The notes under the pieces were generated by a model, which was not told where the DNA came from, searched no databases, and was given only the letters and a program-made list of their open reading frames with translations. Shown piece after piece: positions 26,274 to 35,681 of a stretch of 64,000 nucleotides of DNA. The stretch is from NCBI RefSeq assembly GCF_900074915.1, contig NZ_LT222319.1, positions 3,939,001-4,003,000 of the forward strand, written 5' to 3'. The stretch comes from Pseudomonas cerasi (GTDB taxonomy: Bacteria; Pseudomonadota; Gammaproteobacteria; Pseudomonadales; Pseudomonadaceae). Position 1 is the first letter of the stretch, and every line of letters begins with the position of its first letter. Made by a program: the position numbers and the translations under genes.

Positions 26274-27095
26274 ATGCGCACACTGGAGCTGGCAGGCAGA
26301 ACCGTACCAGTGCTGGGTCAGGGCACCTGGCACATGGGTGAAAAAGGGCATCAGCGCTCGGCAGAGATCGCGGGCCTGTGCCTCGGTATCGAACAGGGCC
26401 TGACCCTGATCGACACCGCCGAGATGTACGCCGATGGCGCAGCCGAGGAAATCGTCGGTCAAGCCATTGCCGGACAGCGGGACAAGGTATTCGTGGTCAG
26501 CAAGGTCTACCCGCACAACGCCAGCCGCGCCGGTATCCCGACCGCGTGCGAGGCCAGCCTGCGACGAATGAACACCGACTACATCGACCTGTACTTGCTG
26601 CACTGGCCTGGCCAGTACCCGCTGACCGAGACGGTCGAGGCATTCGAGCGTCTGCGTGAAGCGGGCAAAATCGGTGCCTGGGGTGTTTCCAACTTTGATG
26701 TGCCGGACATGATCGAGCTCAACAACCCGCGTTGTGCCACCAATCAGGTGCTCTACAACCCGGAGCAACGCGGCATCGAGTTCGACCTGATGCTGTGGAG
26801 CGCGGACCGTCATCTGCCGTTGATGGCGTACTGCCCGATCGGTCAGGCTGGCGATCTGCTCTACCACCCTGCCCTGCACGAAATCGCCAAACGCCACGAT
26901 GCAACACCGGCACAGATTTCGCTGGCCTGGGTGCTGCGTCAGGACAACATGATCGCCATTCCCAAGGCGACCAACCCGGAACACATTCGTCTGAACATCG
27001 CAGCCGAGCAGATTCGTCTGACCGAGCGTGATCTGGCCGATATCGATCTGGCATGGCCTGCACCCACTCGCAAGGTGCCGCTGGCGATGGTCTGA
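26274..27095 (+). CDS. Aldo/keto reductase (AKR5-like)
   Basis: 273 residues, preceded by GGGGG four bases before ATG 26274. Catalytic residues are Asp47, Tyr52 (LIDTAEMYADG), Lys77 (VVSKVYP) and His110 (LYLLHWPG). WGVSNFDVPDM and AIPKATNPEHIRLN are the typical substrate/cofactor loops of the small 2,5-diketo-gluconate-type reductases. Cytosolic and NADPH-dependent. It stands between the chemoreceptor and the ZntB-like gene with ordinary gaps, so co-transcription is not evident. Confidence 0.93.
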   Translation: MRTLELAGRTVPVLGQGTWHMGEKGHQRSAEIAGLCLGIEQGLTLIDTAEMYADGAAEEIVGQAIAGQRDKVFVVSKVYPHNASRAGIPTACEASLRRMNTDYIDLYLLHWPGQYPLTETVEAFERLREAGKIGAWGVSNFDVPDMIELNNPRCATNQVLYNPEQRGIEFDLMLWSADRHLPLMAYCPIGQAGDLLYHPALHEIAKRHDATPAQISLAWVLRQDNMIAIPKATNPEHIRLNIAAEQIRLTERDLADIDLAWPAPTRKVPLAMV

Positions 27096-27266
27096 CCGCT
27101 GTCAATGCGACAGCGAGCTGTCGATTGACTGAACGGCTGCCCACCCAGCCGCTTGCCGGTATGACAGATGACACACCCGGCAACAAGCTGTCACAAATAT
27201 GAAATAACGCCTTGTCATCATGCGGCCTTCGCCTCCCTGCCCGGGCCAGGCCGCACGTGGACAGCC

Positions 27267-28279
27267 ATGAACCACAGTATCGCGCACCATCATCAGGACT
27301 CCGACCTTTTCGGTCTGCTCTACGGCTTCCGGTTTCGCCACGGTGAAAGTGGCCAGGAAATCGGTTCGGCTGCCGCGCTGGATTACCTGCAAAACCCTCC
27401 CGAAGAGAACGACTTCATCTGGCTGCACCTGAACCTCTCGCATGCGGCCTGCGAGCGCTGGATGAAAACCCAGCTGGATCTTCCGGAAGAGTTTTTCGAG
27501 GCATTGCACGAGGGCTCGCGCTCGACCCGGATCGAGCACGTGGATACCACGCTGCTGGCGGTCGTCAACGACGTGGTGTTCGACTTCAACAGACTCTCGA
27601 CGGATATTTCCACCTTGTGGGTCTGTGCCCGCCAGCGTCTGCTGATCACCGCCCGGCTGCAGCCGCTGCGTTCGGTGGACAAGCTGCGCTCGGCAGTCAA
27701 ACGCGGCGAGCAATTCGACTCACCGCTGGAACTCCTCGCCCATTTGCTGAGCGATCAGGGCGAAGTGCTGACGCAGTTTCTGCGCAAGACCAGCGTCAAC
27801 GTCGACCGCATCGAAGACCAGTTGCTTTCGCAGCGACTGAGCAACAATCGCTCCGAACTCGGCGCCATGCGCCGGGTGCTGGTACGTCTGCAACGCCTGC
27901 TGGCGCTGGAGCCCGGTTCGTTGATGCGCCTGTTGCACAAACCTCCGCAATGGTTGCGCGAACAGGATGTCCAGGCATTGCGTCAGTCCATCGAAGAGTC
28001 CTCGCTGGTGATCAACGACCTCACGGCGCTGGGCGAGCGCATCAAACTGTTGCAGGAAGAAATTGCCGCCAACCTCAACGAGCAAAGCAGCAGAACCCTG
28101 TTTACCCTGACCGTGGTGACTGTTCTGGCCTTGCCGATCAACATTGTCGCCGGCTTTTTCGGCATGAACGTGGGGGGCGTACCGCTGGCGTCCGACCCTG
28201 AGGGATTCTGGTGGCGCTGGTGGCGACCTTCACCCTTGTTGCCGGGCGCTGGGCGTTCCGCAAACGCGGAGACTACTGA
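27267..28279 (+). pseudogene. ZntB/CorA-family divalent cation transporter, frameshifted near the C-terminus
   Basis: A long cytoplasmic domain (DSDLFGLLYGFRF, WLHLNLSHAACERWM, STLWVCARQRLLITARLQPLRSVD) leads to the first membrane helix and the pore signature FFGMNVGGVPLASDP. In the reading frame from ATG 27267 the protein then turns into an arginine/tryptophan-rich tail (WWRWWRPSPLLPG...) that stops at 28322. One base over, the sequence reads VALVATFTLVAGRWAFRKRGDY and stops at TGA 28279, which is the expected second helix and basic end. Adding one G near 28210 (TTCTGGTGG) restores the frame. The gene is therefore either inactivated at its very end or carries a sequencing error. Intact members move Zn2+ or Mg2+ across the inner membrane. 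Confidence 0.8.
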
Positions 28280-28395
28280 CCGGCCTGCCGGTTGTCAGAA
28301 ATCTGGCGCAAAAGCGCACTGATTGGTGGCATGTCGCATCTCTGTCACATTTTGCAATGACCATGTCAATATTCTTTCAATCCAGGATTGCGAAC

Positions 28396-30012
28396 ATGGC
28401 TACAAACGCACTGTCTCCAGACGCTCTCGGCAAGGCGAGCCTGTCAGCGAGTCAATTCGGTCGCAAACCCAGCCGAATGACCATGATACTTTTCTTCACG
28501 ATACTTATCGCAGGCTTGCTGTTCACCGGCTACAGCCTCAAACAGGACGTTGACGACATGGGCACGGTGGTCACCACCTGGACCCCGTTTGTGCTGTTGG
28601 GTGTAGCGTTGTTGATCGCGCTGGGATTCGAATTCGTCAACGGCTTTCATGACACGGCCAACGCCGTCGCCACCGTGATCTACACCCACTCCCTCCCGCC
28701 GGGCTTTGCCGTGGTCTGGTCGGGCTTTTTCAATTTTCTCGGCGTGATGCTTTCCAGCGGCGCGGTGGCATTCGGCATCATTGCCCTGCTGCCGGTGGAA
28801 CTGATTCTGCAGACCGGCTCATCGGCAGGCTTCGCGATGATCTTCGCGCTGTTGATCGCGGCGATCATCTGGAACCTCGGCACCTGGTGGCTGGGTCTGC
28901 CGGCGTCCTCGTCACACACGCTGATCGGCTCGATCATCGGGGTCGGTATCGCCAACGCCCTGATGCACGGCCGCGACGGCACCAGCGGTGTGGACTGGTC
29001 GCAGGCCACCAAGATCGGTTACTCACTGCTGCTCTCGCCACTGGTGGGTTTCGGCTGTGCCGCGTTGCTGTTGCTGGCCATGCGCATGTTCATCAAGAAC
29101 CGCGCGCTGTACAAGGCTCCGGAAGGCAATGCGCCGCCACCGTTGTGGATTCGCGCCATGCTGATTGTGACCTGCACGGGCGTTTCGTTCGCGCATGGCT
29201 CCAACGACGGGCAGAAAGGCATGGGCCTGATCATGTTGATTCTGGTTGGCACCCTGCCGATGGCTTATGCGCTGAACCGCACCATGCCCGCCGATCAGGC
29301 CACTCAGTTCGGTGCGATTGCAGAGGTCACCCAGCAGGCATTGATGCGCAGCGTTCCCCTGCCCGCCCCGACCGATTCGCGCAAGACCCTGTCCGATTAT
29401 CTGGTCAGCAAACAGGCCGGCCCCGACCTGATCCCTGCGCTGGCGGTCATGACCGGCAAGATCGGCAATCAGGTCGCCAGCTACGGCTCGCTCTCGAAGG
29501 TGCCTGCCGAAGCGGTGACCAACGTGCGTAACGACATGTACCTGACCTCGGAAACCATCCGCCTGATGGAGAAAAACAAGGTCGGCGATTTCGACGCGGA
29601 TACCAGGACCAAGCTTGAAGCGTTCAAGGGTCAGATCGACAGTGCCACGCGGTTCATTCCGACCTGGGTCAAGATTGTCGTGGCCATCGCCCTGGGGCTG
29701 GGCACGATGGTTGGCTGGAAGCGTATCGTGGTGACTGTGGGCGAGCGCATCGGCAAGACGCACATGACTTACGCTCAGGGCGCGTCGGCAGAGGTCGTGG
29801 CGATGTTCACGATCGGGGCGGCGGACATGTACGGGCTGCCGGTGTCGACGACCCATGTGCTGTCGTCCGGCGTGGCCGGTTCGATGGTCGCCAATGGCTC
29901 GGGGCTGCAAATGCGTACCCTGCGCAATCTGGCCACGGCCTGGGTTCTGACCCTGCCGGCGGCAATCCTCTTGTCAGGTTCTTTGTATTGGGTGTTCAGC
30001 AAGCTGTTCTGA
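28396..30012 (+). CDS. Low-affinity inorganic phosphate transporter, PiT family
   Basis: 538 residues from ATG 28396 (AGGA eight bases upstream; ATG 28357 is possible). Two copies of the PiT signature are seen: GFEFVNGFHDTANAVATVIYT near the start and AMFTIGAADMYGLPVSTTHVLSSGVAGS near the end, plus LGLPASSSHTLIGSIIGVGI and FAHGSNDGQKGMG. Around ten membrane segments surround a soluble loop of about 100 residues (MRSVPLPAPTDSRKTLSDYL region). It imports metal-phosphate with protons or Na+. It follows the damaged ZntB gene on the same strand, and a hairpin ends the unit. Confidence 0.95.
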   Translation: MATNALSPDALGKASLSASQFGRKPSRMTMILFFTILIAGLLFTGYSLKQDVDDMGTVVTTWTPFVLLGVALLIALGFEFVNGFHDTANAVATVIYTHSLPPGFAVVWSGFFNFLGVMLSSGAVAFGIIALLPVELILQTGSSAGFAMIFALLIAAIIWNLGTWWLGLPASSSHTLIGSIIGVGIANALMHGRDGTSGVDWSQATKIGYSLLLSPLVGFGCAALLLLAMRMFIKNRALYKAPEGNAPPPLWIRAMLIVTCTGVSFAHGSNDGQKGMGLIMLILVGTLPMAYALNRTMPADQATQFGAIAEVTQQALMRSVPLPAPTDSRKTLSDYLVSKQAGPDLIPALAVMTGKIGNQVASYGSLSKVPAEAVTNVRNDMYLTSETIRLMEKNKVGDFDADTRTKLEAFKGQIDSATRFIPTWVKIVVAIALGLGTMVGWKRIVVTVGERIGKTHMTYAQGASAEVVAMFTIGAADMYGLPVSTTHVLSSGVAGSMVANGSGLQMRTLRNLATAWVLTLPAAILLSGSLYWVFSKLF

Positions 30013-30024
30013 TGCTTGTTGCGT

Positions 30025-30047
30025 TTGCCTGGCGTCCTGCCAGGCAA
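30025..30047 (+). terminator. Hairpin after PiT gene
   Basis: TTGCCTGGC and GCCAGGCAA are perfect 9-bp arms with a GTCCT loop, 12 bp past the stop. No T-run follows. Confidence 0.5.
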
Positions 30048-30177
30048 CCCCCGAATCAGGGCCAGGACTCAGCCGTCACTTACGTCGCACTCTGCATCGT
30101 CTGTGCCATCGCGGTCGAAAAGCACTGCGTTGGCAGCGGCCGCGAGTAAGGCATGACGTTGTTTCGCATCAGGGGTG

Positions 30178-30236
30178 GATGGCGCAGAGCGTCATGAACT
30201 GCATGCCGACGCGGAGCGTCGGCACGATAGTCAACT
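30178..30236. repeat. Pseudomonas intergenic palindromic repeat, copy 2
   Basis: A GGCGCAGAGCGTCATGAAC segment is followed by the hairpin TGCCGACGC-GGA-GCGTCGGCA (30204-30224) and ACGATAGTCAAC. It aligns with the element at 9581-9645 (CGCAGAGC, hairpin, ACGAT, CAAC), where compensatory changes keep the stem. It lies between the PiT and EmrA-like genes. Confidence 0.7.
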
Positions 30237-30287
30237 TGCATCGGATCGAATCCTGCCCGCGTCCAGCATCAGCGATCATCCAAAGGT

Positions 30288-31445
30288 TCAGCGCACCGCC
30301 GGATCAGGCGGCACATCGCCGTCCGCGCTGGTGTCGATGCTCACGACCACAGACATCCCAGGCCGCAGGTGCTCAAGCATGGGCTGATCGGCATCGACCA
30401 CGATGCGTACCGGGATACGCTGGGAAATCTTCACGAAGTTGCCGGTGGCGTTGTCGGCAGGCAGCAGGCTGAATTCCGAACCCGCAGCGGGCGAAATTCG
30501 TTGTACGTGGCCGTGCATCTGGTGGCCGTCGAGCGCATCGACGGTAAAGCTCACCGGCTGCCCCAAGCGCACATTGGCCATCTGGGTTTCTTTCATGTTC
30601 GCCACGATCCAGCGCTGCTCGGGCACCAGTGCCATCAACTGCGCACCCGAATTGACATAGGCACCAAGACGCACGCCGATCTGCCCCAACTGCCCGTCAC
30701 GCGGGGCAACGATACGCGTGTTGTCCAGGTCGATGCGCGCCAGCTCGATAGCCGCTTGCGCATTGGCGACCGAGGCTTCCAGTGAGCCACGGTTGACGAT
30801 GACTGTTTGCAAGTCCTCACGGGCGATCTGCAAGACTGCCTTGGCTTCGGCAACGGCGGCGTTCGCCTGCGCGTCGGCGGCACGCGTGACATCCAGCTCG
30901 CTTTTCGAAACCGAACCGTCGGTCACCAGCGCCTGATTGCGCCGCAGATCGGCAGCGCTCTTGCGGCTCTGGGCGATGCTGTTCTGCAGTTCGGCCTGGC
31001 GCTGGCCGATGGTGGCTTCGGCACTACGCCGCTGTTGCAGATTGTTGGCCAGCGAGGCCTTCTGCACAGCCAGTTGTGCAATGGCCTGATCCAGGCGCTG
31101 ACGATAGATACGGTCATCCAGACGCACCAACAGATCACCGGCCTTGACGAACTGGAAGTCCTGCACCGGTACTTCGTAGACATACCCGCTCAGCTGCGGC
31201 CCGATCAGCGTGGTCTGGCCCTTGACCTGCGCATTCTCGGTGCTCTCGATCGGGCTGGCAAACGGCGGAAGTTGCCAGGCGTACAGCACCACCAGCACCC
31301 CGGCCAGGGCAACGGCGCCGAAAATCACCGAAGACACGACACGCTTGCGGGTCGAGCGCGGCTTGCTGGTCACCGGGGACGTCAACGGAGCCGGTGGCGG
31401 CGAGTTGCGCGGGGCTTCGGTATCTGGGGTTTTGGATTCGGTCAT
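30288..31445 (-). CDS. EmrA/HlyD-type membrane fusion protein of an MFS efflux pump
   Basis: 385 residues. After a proline-rich cytoplasmic start, one membrane helix (VSSVIFGAVALAGVLVVLYAW, near 35-55) anchors a periplasmic adaptor: biotinyl-lipoyl halves (GQTTLIGPQLSGYVYEVPVQ, KAGDLLVRLDDRIYRQ; IVAPRDGQLGQIGVRLGAYV), a helical hairpin between them and a beta-barrel end. It links the partner MFS pump to an outer-membrane channel. Its ATG overlaps the stop of the upstream DHA2 gene (ATGA). No TolC-like gene is adjacent, so a shared channel is presumably used. Confidence 0.93.
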   Translation of the reverse strand: MTESKTPDTEAPRNSPPPAPLTSPVTSKPRSTRKRVVSSVIFGAVALAGVLVVLYAWQLPPFASPIESTENAQVKGQTTLIGPQLSGYVYEVPVQDFQFVKAGDLLVRLDDRIYRQRLDQAIAQLAVQKASLANNLQQRRSAEATIGQRQAELQNSIAQSRKSAADLRRNQALVTDGSVSKSELDVTRAADAQANAAVAEAKAVLQIAREDLQTVIVNRGSLEASVANAQAAIELARIDLDNTRIVAPRDGQLGQIGVRLGAYVNSGAQLMALVPEQRWIVANMKETQMANVRLGQPVSFTVDALDGHQMHGHVQRISPAAGSEFSLLPADNATGNFVKISQRIPVRIVVDADQPMLEHLRPGMSVVVSIDTSADGDVPPDPAVR

Positions 31446-33100
31446 GAAGATTTAACGCCGGAATTGGATACGGTGGGCGGAGCAGCAGGTGCAACGGGTG
31501 CCAGCGGCAGAGGTTGAGTGGTCATTTTCAGCCACAGGACCCGGGCTGAAATCCAGATCATGGTCAGCACGGCAATCAGCGCGATCAGCATGAACACATC
31601 ATTGTAAGCCAGCACATTGGCTTCCCGGGTCGCGGCCGTGGCCATCGTGCGGATGCCCTGACTGTTGCGCAACGACGGGTCGGCGATCACCGAGCTGTAG
31701 CTGGCGCTGTAACTCTGCAGTCGCGCCTGTACCAGCGGATCGATGAGGGTCAGGTGTTCAACGATGTGGCTGGAATGAAACTTCTCGCGCACCACTTGAA
31801 AGGTGCCCAATGCAGCAGACCCGATCAGCCCGCCGATGTTCTGAGTAATCCCAAACAACACCGAAAAACTGACCATGTTACGCGGGTTCGCCAGCACGCC
31901 GCTGATCCCCAGCACCAGGGTAGGCCCAAGAAAAAACGTGCCGCCGAAGGCCAGCAGAAACTGGCTGAGGTACATGTTCGATTGGCGGGTCAGGTTGGTG
32001 GAGTGACTGTCCATCCAGGCACCGATTGCCATCATCGCCAGGGAGATCAGCAAGGGTTTGATCAGATGTGCCGGATTGATGGTCAGCGCACTGACCGCCA
32101 GCCCCGAAACGCTGCCGAGCAGCATCACCAGGTACAGCGTGTGCAACTGCTGACTGCCCATGTTCAGCGCCTGAAGAAACCCGACAGCGCCGACCGACTG
32201 TTCGGACAGCACCACGCGAAACAGGATGACGGCCAAGCCCAGGCGCAGAATCGCTCCACTGCCCAGCCAGCGAGTGATCAGCAACGGATTGCTGCGGTTA
32301 TGCTCGATGGCCAGTCCGGCGCAGATCAGCGCAATCGATGCCGCTGAGGCGATACCAATCCACTGCGCTTCCAGCCACCATTCGATACGCCCCAGCGACA
32401 GCACCGCACAGAGCAGCGCAAAACCGGTGGCCAGCAGGCCGAAGGTGAGGAAATCGAGCTTCTCGAACGCCTTGAAGCGATCGCCAGGCGGCAGTTTGAG
32501 CATCAGCACGCAGCCCAGCTCGAACAGATAAAGGCCACGCCACTGGGCAATTTGCAGCAAGTCTTCCGACACCAGCCGCGCCAGCGGCGTTGCCAGCTGG
32601 GCGGTGCCAAGCCCGAGTACCAGCGCCTTGAGCCGCCACTTCTGCGGGAAAGCCTGGATCATGTAATACAGCCCCAGGGTGCTGAGTGCAGCGCCAACCA
32701 TGCCGTGTGCCGCACGTACAGCGATGGCCGAATCGATGTCGTTGACGAACAGATGCGCCAGCGTCACCAGCGCGTACAGCACCAGAAACAGCTCGGTGAA
32801 CGCGCGCAGACCGAATTGCTGACGAAACTTCACCAGCAGCAGATTCATCGATACGTTCGTCATGATGTAGGCCGCCGGCAGCCAGGCGATGTCCTGCGAC
32901 GTCGCCCCCAGCGCGCCCTGCAGATACGGCAGATTGGCGACCACCAGTGCGTTGCCGAGCCCACCGGTCAGCGCGACGATCACCCCTACGACAGCAAACG
33001 CCCAACGCCGCGCAGTCGAATGCAGCGGCGTCGACGGCGAGCCAGGCATGGTCGGACGCTCGTGGGCGGCCCACTCGCGTGGGGCATACTTATCGCTCAT
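31442..33100 (-). CDS. EmrB-like MFS drug exporter, DHA2 family
   Basis: 552 residues with about 14 predicted membrane segments, the DHA2 topology. LPYLQGALGATSQDIAWLPAAYIMTN is the typical first-helix/loop signature of EmrB/FarB pumps; GFLQALNMGSQQLHTLY and NPRNMVSFSVLFGITQNIGGLIG are later conserved parts. The start is followed by a short hydrophilic tail. It is the first gene of a two-gene operon with the EmrA-like adaptor. The pair would export hydrophobic or phenolic compounds. No adjacent regulator is seen; the promoter lies in the divergent gap with the hydratase gene. Confidence 0.93.
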   Translation of the reverse strand: MSDKYAPREWAAHERPTMPGSPSTPLHSTARRWAFAVVGVIVALTGGLGNALVVANLPYLQGALGATSQDIAWLPAAYIMTNVSMNLLLVKFRQQFGLRAFTELFLVLYALVTLAHLFVNDIDSAIAVRAAHGMVGAALSTLGLYYMIQAFPQKWRLKALVLGLGTAQLATPLARLVSEDLLQIAQWRGLYLFELGCVLMLKLPPGDRFKAFEKLDFLTFGLLATGFALLCAVLSLGRIEWWLEAQWIGIASAASIALICAGLAIEHNRSNPLLITRWLGSGAILRLGLAVILFRVVLSEQSVGAVGFLQALNMGSQQLHTLYLVMLLGSVSGLAVSALTINPAHLIKPLLISLAMMAIGAWMDSHSTNLTRQSNMYLSQFLLAFGGTFFLGPTLVLGISGVLANPRNMVSFSVLFGITQNIGGLIGSAALGTFQVVREKFHSSHIVEHLTLIDPLVQARLQSYSASYSSVIADPSLRNSQGIRTMATAATREANVLAYNDVFMLIALIAVLTMIWISARVLWLKMTTQPLPLAPVAPAAPPTVSNSGVKSS

Positions 33101-33384
33101 AAACGACAGAAACGGGGACTTTCATGGGGTACACCTGAGGAATTCCCTTTTGTGACATTAATGACAGTCATAATACTCATCCGTCAGGCAATGATTCGCG
33201 TTGGTCAGTGCAATACAGCGTCGCTCCGGCAGTTGCGAATGCGCCAGACAGTGGATATCTGAAACTTCAGACTATGCTTAAACGCAGTTTTGCTTTGCAC
33301 ATTTGCGCTGCTAGGATCTTCTGCGACGCTCGAACGCTCGAACGCTCGAATAAGAAAAAAGCGCAACCGAACAAGGAGTTCAGA
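33101..33384. promoter_or_regulatory. Divergent promoter region, efflux pair versus acyl-CoA genes
   Basis: The region between the EmrB-like gene (minus) and the acyl-CoA genes (plus). An 11-bp palindrome ATGACAGTCAT lies at 33161-33171, 61 bp from the EmrB start, with TGACATTAATGACA direct half-sites beside it. This could be an operator for the efflux pair. Confidence 0.35.
33327..33350 (+). repeat. Three tandem copies of an octamer in the leader of the acyl-CoA gene
   Basis: CGCTCGAA occurs three times head to tail, ending 34 bp before the start codon. Short tandem repeats can change copy number by slippage. Confidence 0.75.
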
Positions 33385-34482
33385 ATGAGTTCACAGGTTT
33401 CATCGGCCCGCTCGGTTCGACCATCCGCCAGCCGGGATTCGATCGTTGTCGACGTGCGTAACCACATTGGTCACTTGACCCTCAATCGCCCGGAAGGCCT
33501 GAACGCAATCGATCTGGACATGGTCCGCACACTTCGCCAGCAACTTGACCGCTGGGCCGACGACCCCTCGGTTCATGCCGTGGTCCTGCGTGGTGCGGGC
33601 GGCAAGGCATTCTGCGCCGGTGGCGACATCCGTTCACTGTATGAGAGCCACCAGAACGGCCAGGATCTGCATCACACATTTTTTGCCGAAGAGTACGAGC
33701 TGGACCTGGCCATTCACCGTTACCGCAAGCCGGTACTGGCCCTGATGGACGGTCTGGTGCTGGGCGGCGGCATGGGTCTGGTTCAGGGAGCCGACCTGCG
33801 CGTGGTCACCGAACGCAGCCGCCTCGGCATGCCCGAAGTCGCCATTGGTTATTTCCCTGACGTCGGCGGCAGTTATTTTCTGTCGCGGCTGCCCGGCGAA
33901 GTGGGGACCTGGCTGGGCGTGACGGGGTCGCAGATCGGTGCCGCCGATGCGCTGTACTGCGGCCTTGCCAACTGGTCCATGAACAGCGAACTCCTGCCGC
34001 GCCTCGACCATATGCTCGACCATCTGAAATGGAAGTCGACCCCACTCAAGGACCTGCAGGGTGCGCTGGCCAAGCTGGCCACCCAGCGCCTGCCCTCTCC
34101 GCCGCTGGAAGCCCTGCGCCACGCCATCGACCACTTTTTCGGATTGCCGGATGTCCCAAGCATGCTCGAACAGCTTCAGCAAGTGGTCATCGGCGATACC
34201 AGAGAGTGGGCGCTGGATACCGTCAGCCGAATGAACGCTCATTCGCCGCTGGGCATGGCCGTGACTCTGGAAATGCTGCGCCGTGGTCGTCATCTGCAGC
34301 TGCAGGCCTGCTTCGCCATGGAGTTGCATCTGGATCGCCAATGGTTCGAACGCGGTGACCTGATTGAAGGCATACGCGCGCTGATCATCGATAAAGACAA
34401 GAAGCCGCAATGGAAACACGCCAGCGCGCAGGACGTCAGTGCCGCGCAGGTGCAGAGTTTCTTCAGCGGTCTGGAGAATTGA
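33385..34482 (+). CDS. Enoyl-CoA hydratase/isomerase family, 3-hydroxyisobutyryl-CoA hydrolase-like
   Basis: 365 residues from ATG 33385, with AAGGAG six bases upstream. The crotonase fold shows HIGHLTLNRPEGLNAIDLDM, the oxyanion loops GAGGKAFCAGGDIRSLYE and DGLVLGGGMGLVQGADLRV, and MPEVAIGYFPDVGGSYFLSRLPG, the pattern of 3-hydroxyisobutyryl-CoA hydrolases. The extended C-terminal domain of about 100 residues (SRMNAHSPLGMAVTLEMLRRG, LIEGIRALIIDKDKKPQW) is also typical of that class. It would release 3-hydroxyisobutyrate in valine degradation. The acyl-CoA dehydrogenase starts 3 bp after its stop, supporting this pathway. Confidence 0.9.
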   Translation: MSSQVSSARSVRPSASRDSIVVDVRNHIGHLTLNRPEGLNAIDLDMVRTLRQQLDRWADDPSVHAVVLRGAGGKAFCAGGDIRSLYESHQNGQDLHHTFFAEEYELDLAIHRYRKPVLALMDGLVLGGGMGLVQGADLRVVTERSRLGMPEVAIGYFPDVGGSYFLSRLPGEVGTWLGVTGSQIGAADALYCGLANWSMNSELLPRLDHMLDHLKWKSTPLKDLQGALAKLATQRLPSPPLEALRHAIDHFFGLPDVPSMLEQLQQVVIGDTREWALDTVSRMNAHSPLGMAVTLEMLRRGRHLQLQACFAMELHLDRQWFERGDLIEGIRALIIDKDKKPQWKHASAQDVSAAQVQSFFSGLEN

Positions 34483-34485
34483 GCC

Positions 34486-35637
34486 GTGCACGATCTTGAA
34501 TTGACCGAAGAACAGGTAATGATTCGCGACATGGCGCGCGACTTTGCCCGCAACGAAATTGCCCCACATGCCCAAGCCTGGGAAAAGGCCGGCTGGATCG
34601 ACGACGCGCTGGTTGCCAAGCTCGGTGAGCTGGGCCTGCTGGGCATGGTGGTGCCAGAGCAATGGGGTGGCACTTACATCGACTACGTTGCCTATGCACT
34701 GGCGGTTGAGGAAATTTCCGCCGCCGACGCCGCCACCGGCACGCTGATGAGTGTTCACAGTTCCGTGGGCTGCGGGCCGGTCCTCAACTACGGGACCGAT
34801 GAGCAGAAACATGCCTGGCTGGAAAAACTGGCCACAGGCCGGGCCATCGGCTGTTTCTGCCTTACCGAACCGCATGCAGGCTCTGAAGCCCACAACCTGC
34901 GCACTCGTGCCGAGTTGCAGGGTGATCAGTGGGTGATCAACGGCGCCAAGCAGTTCGTCAGCAATGGCAAACGGGCACAACTGGCTATCGTGTTTGCAGT
35001 GACCGACCCGGCGCTCGGCAAAAAGGGCCTGTCAGCCTTTCTGGTGCCGACCGAGAACCCTGGTTTCGTGGTGGATCGCAGCGAGCACAAGATGGGCATC
35101 CGGGCATCGGACACCTGCGCGGTCACCTTGAACAACTGCCGAATCCCGTCCGCCAACCTGCTGGGTGAGCGTGGCAAGGGGCTGTCTATCGCCCTCTCCA
35201 ACCTGGAAGGCGGCCGCATCGGCATCGCCGCGCAGGCACTGGGAATCGCCCGCGCCGCCTTCGAAGCAGCGCTGGCGTATGCGCGGGAACGGGTGCAGTT
35301 CGACAAACCGATCATCGAACATCAAAGTATTGCCAATCTGCTGGCCGATATGCACACCCGAATCAACGCCGCCCGCCTGCTGACCCTGCACGCTGCGCGG
35401 CTGCGCAGCGCCGGGCAAGCGTGTCTGTCGGAAGCCTCTCAGGCCAAGCTGTTCGCTTCTGAAATGGCCGAATGGGTGTGCTCCAAGGCAATCCAGATTC
35501 ATGGTGGCTATGGCTACCTGGAGGACTACCCTGTCGAGCGTTTCTACCGGGACGCGCGCATCACCCAGATTTACGAAGGCTCCAGTGAGATCCAGCGCCT
35601 GCTGATCGCCAGGGAACTGCGTCATTATCTGGTCTGA
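34486..35637 (+). CDS. Acyl-CoA dehydrogenase, isobutyryl-CoA/short-branched type
   Basis: 383 residues from a GTG three bases after the upstream stop; GGTCTGGAG supplies a ribosome site within the previous gene. FAD and substrate motifs are CFCLTEPHAGSEAHNLRT, NGAKQFVSNG, GGRIGIAAQALGIARAAFE, RVQFDKPIIEHQ and IQIHGGYGYLEDYPVERFYRD. The catalytic base is expected at Glu364 in IYEGSSEIQRL. It oxidises short acyl-CoAs and passes electrons to ETF. Paired with the hydrolase-type crotonase it fits valine/isobutyryl-CoA breakdown; the exact chain specificity is inferred. Confidence 0.93.
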   Translation: MHDLELTEEQVMIRDMARDFARNEIAPHAQAWEKAGWIDDALVAKLGELGLLGMVVPEQWGGTYIDYVAYALAVEEISAADAATGTLMSVHSSVGCGPVLNYGTDEQKHAWLEKLATGRAIGCFCLTEPHAGSEAHNLRTRAELQGDQWVINGAKQFVSNGKRAQLAIVFAVTDPALGKKGLSAFLVPTENPGFVVDRSEHKMGIRASDTCAVTLNNCRIPSANLLGERGKGLSIALSNLEGGRIGIAAQALGIARAAFEAALAYARERVQFDKPIIEHQSIANLLADMHTRINAARLLTLHAARLRSAGQACLSEASQAKLFASEMAEWVCSKAIQIHGGYGYLEDYPVERFYRDARITQIYEGSSEIQRLLIARELRHYLV

Positions 35638-35681
35638 TTCAGGCGCAGTGGCCGCTCAATGCGGTACGCCGGGGCAGAGCA

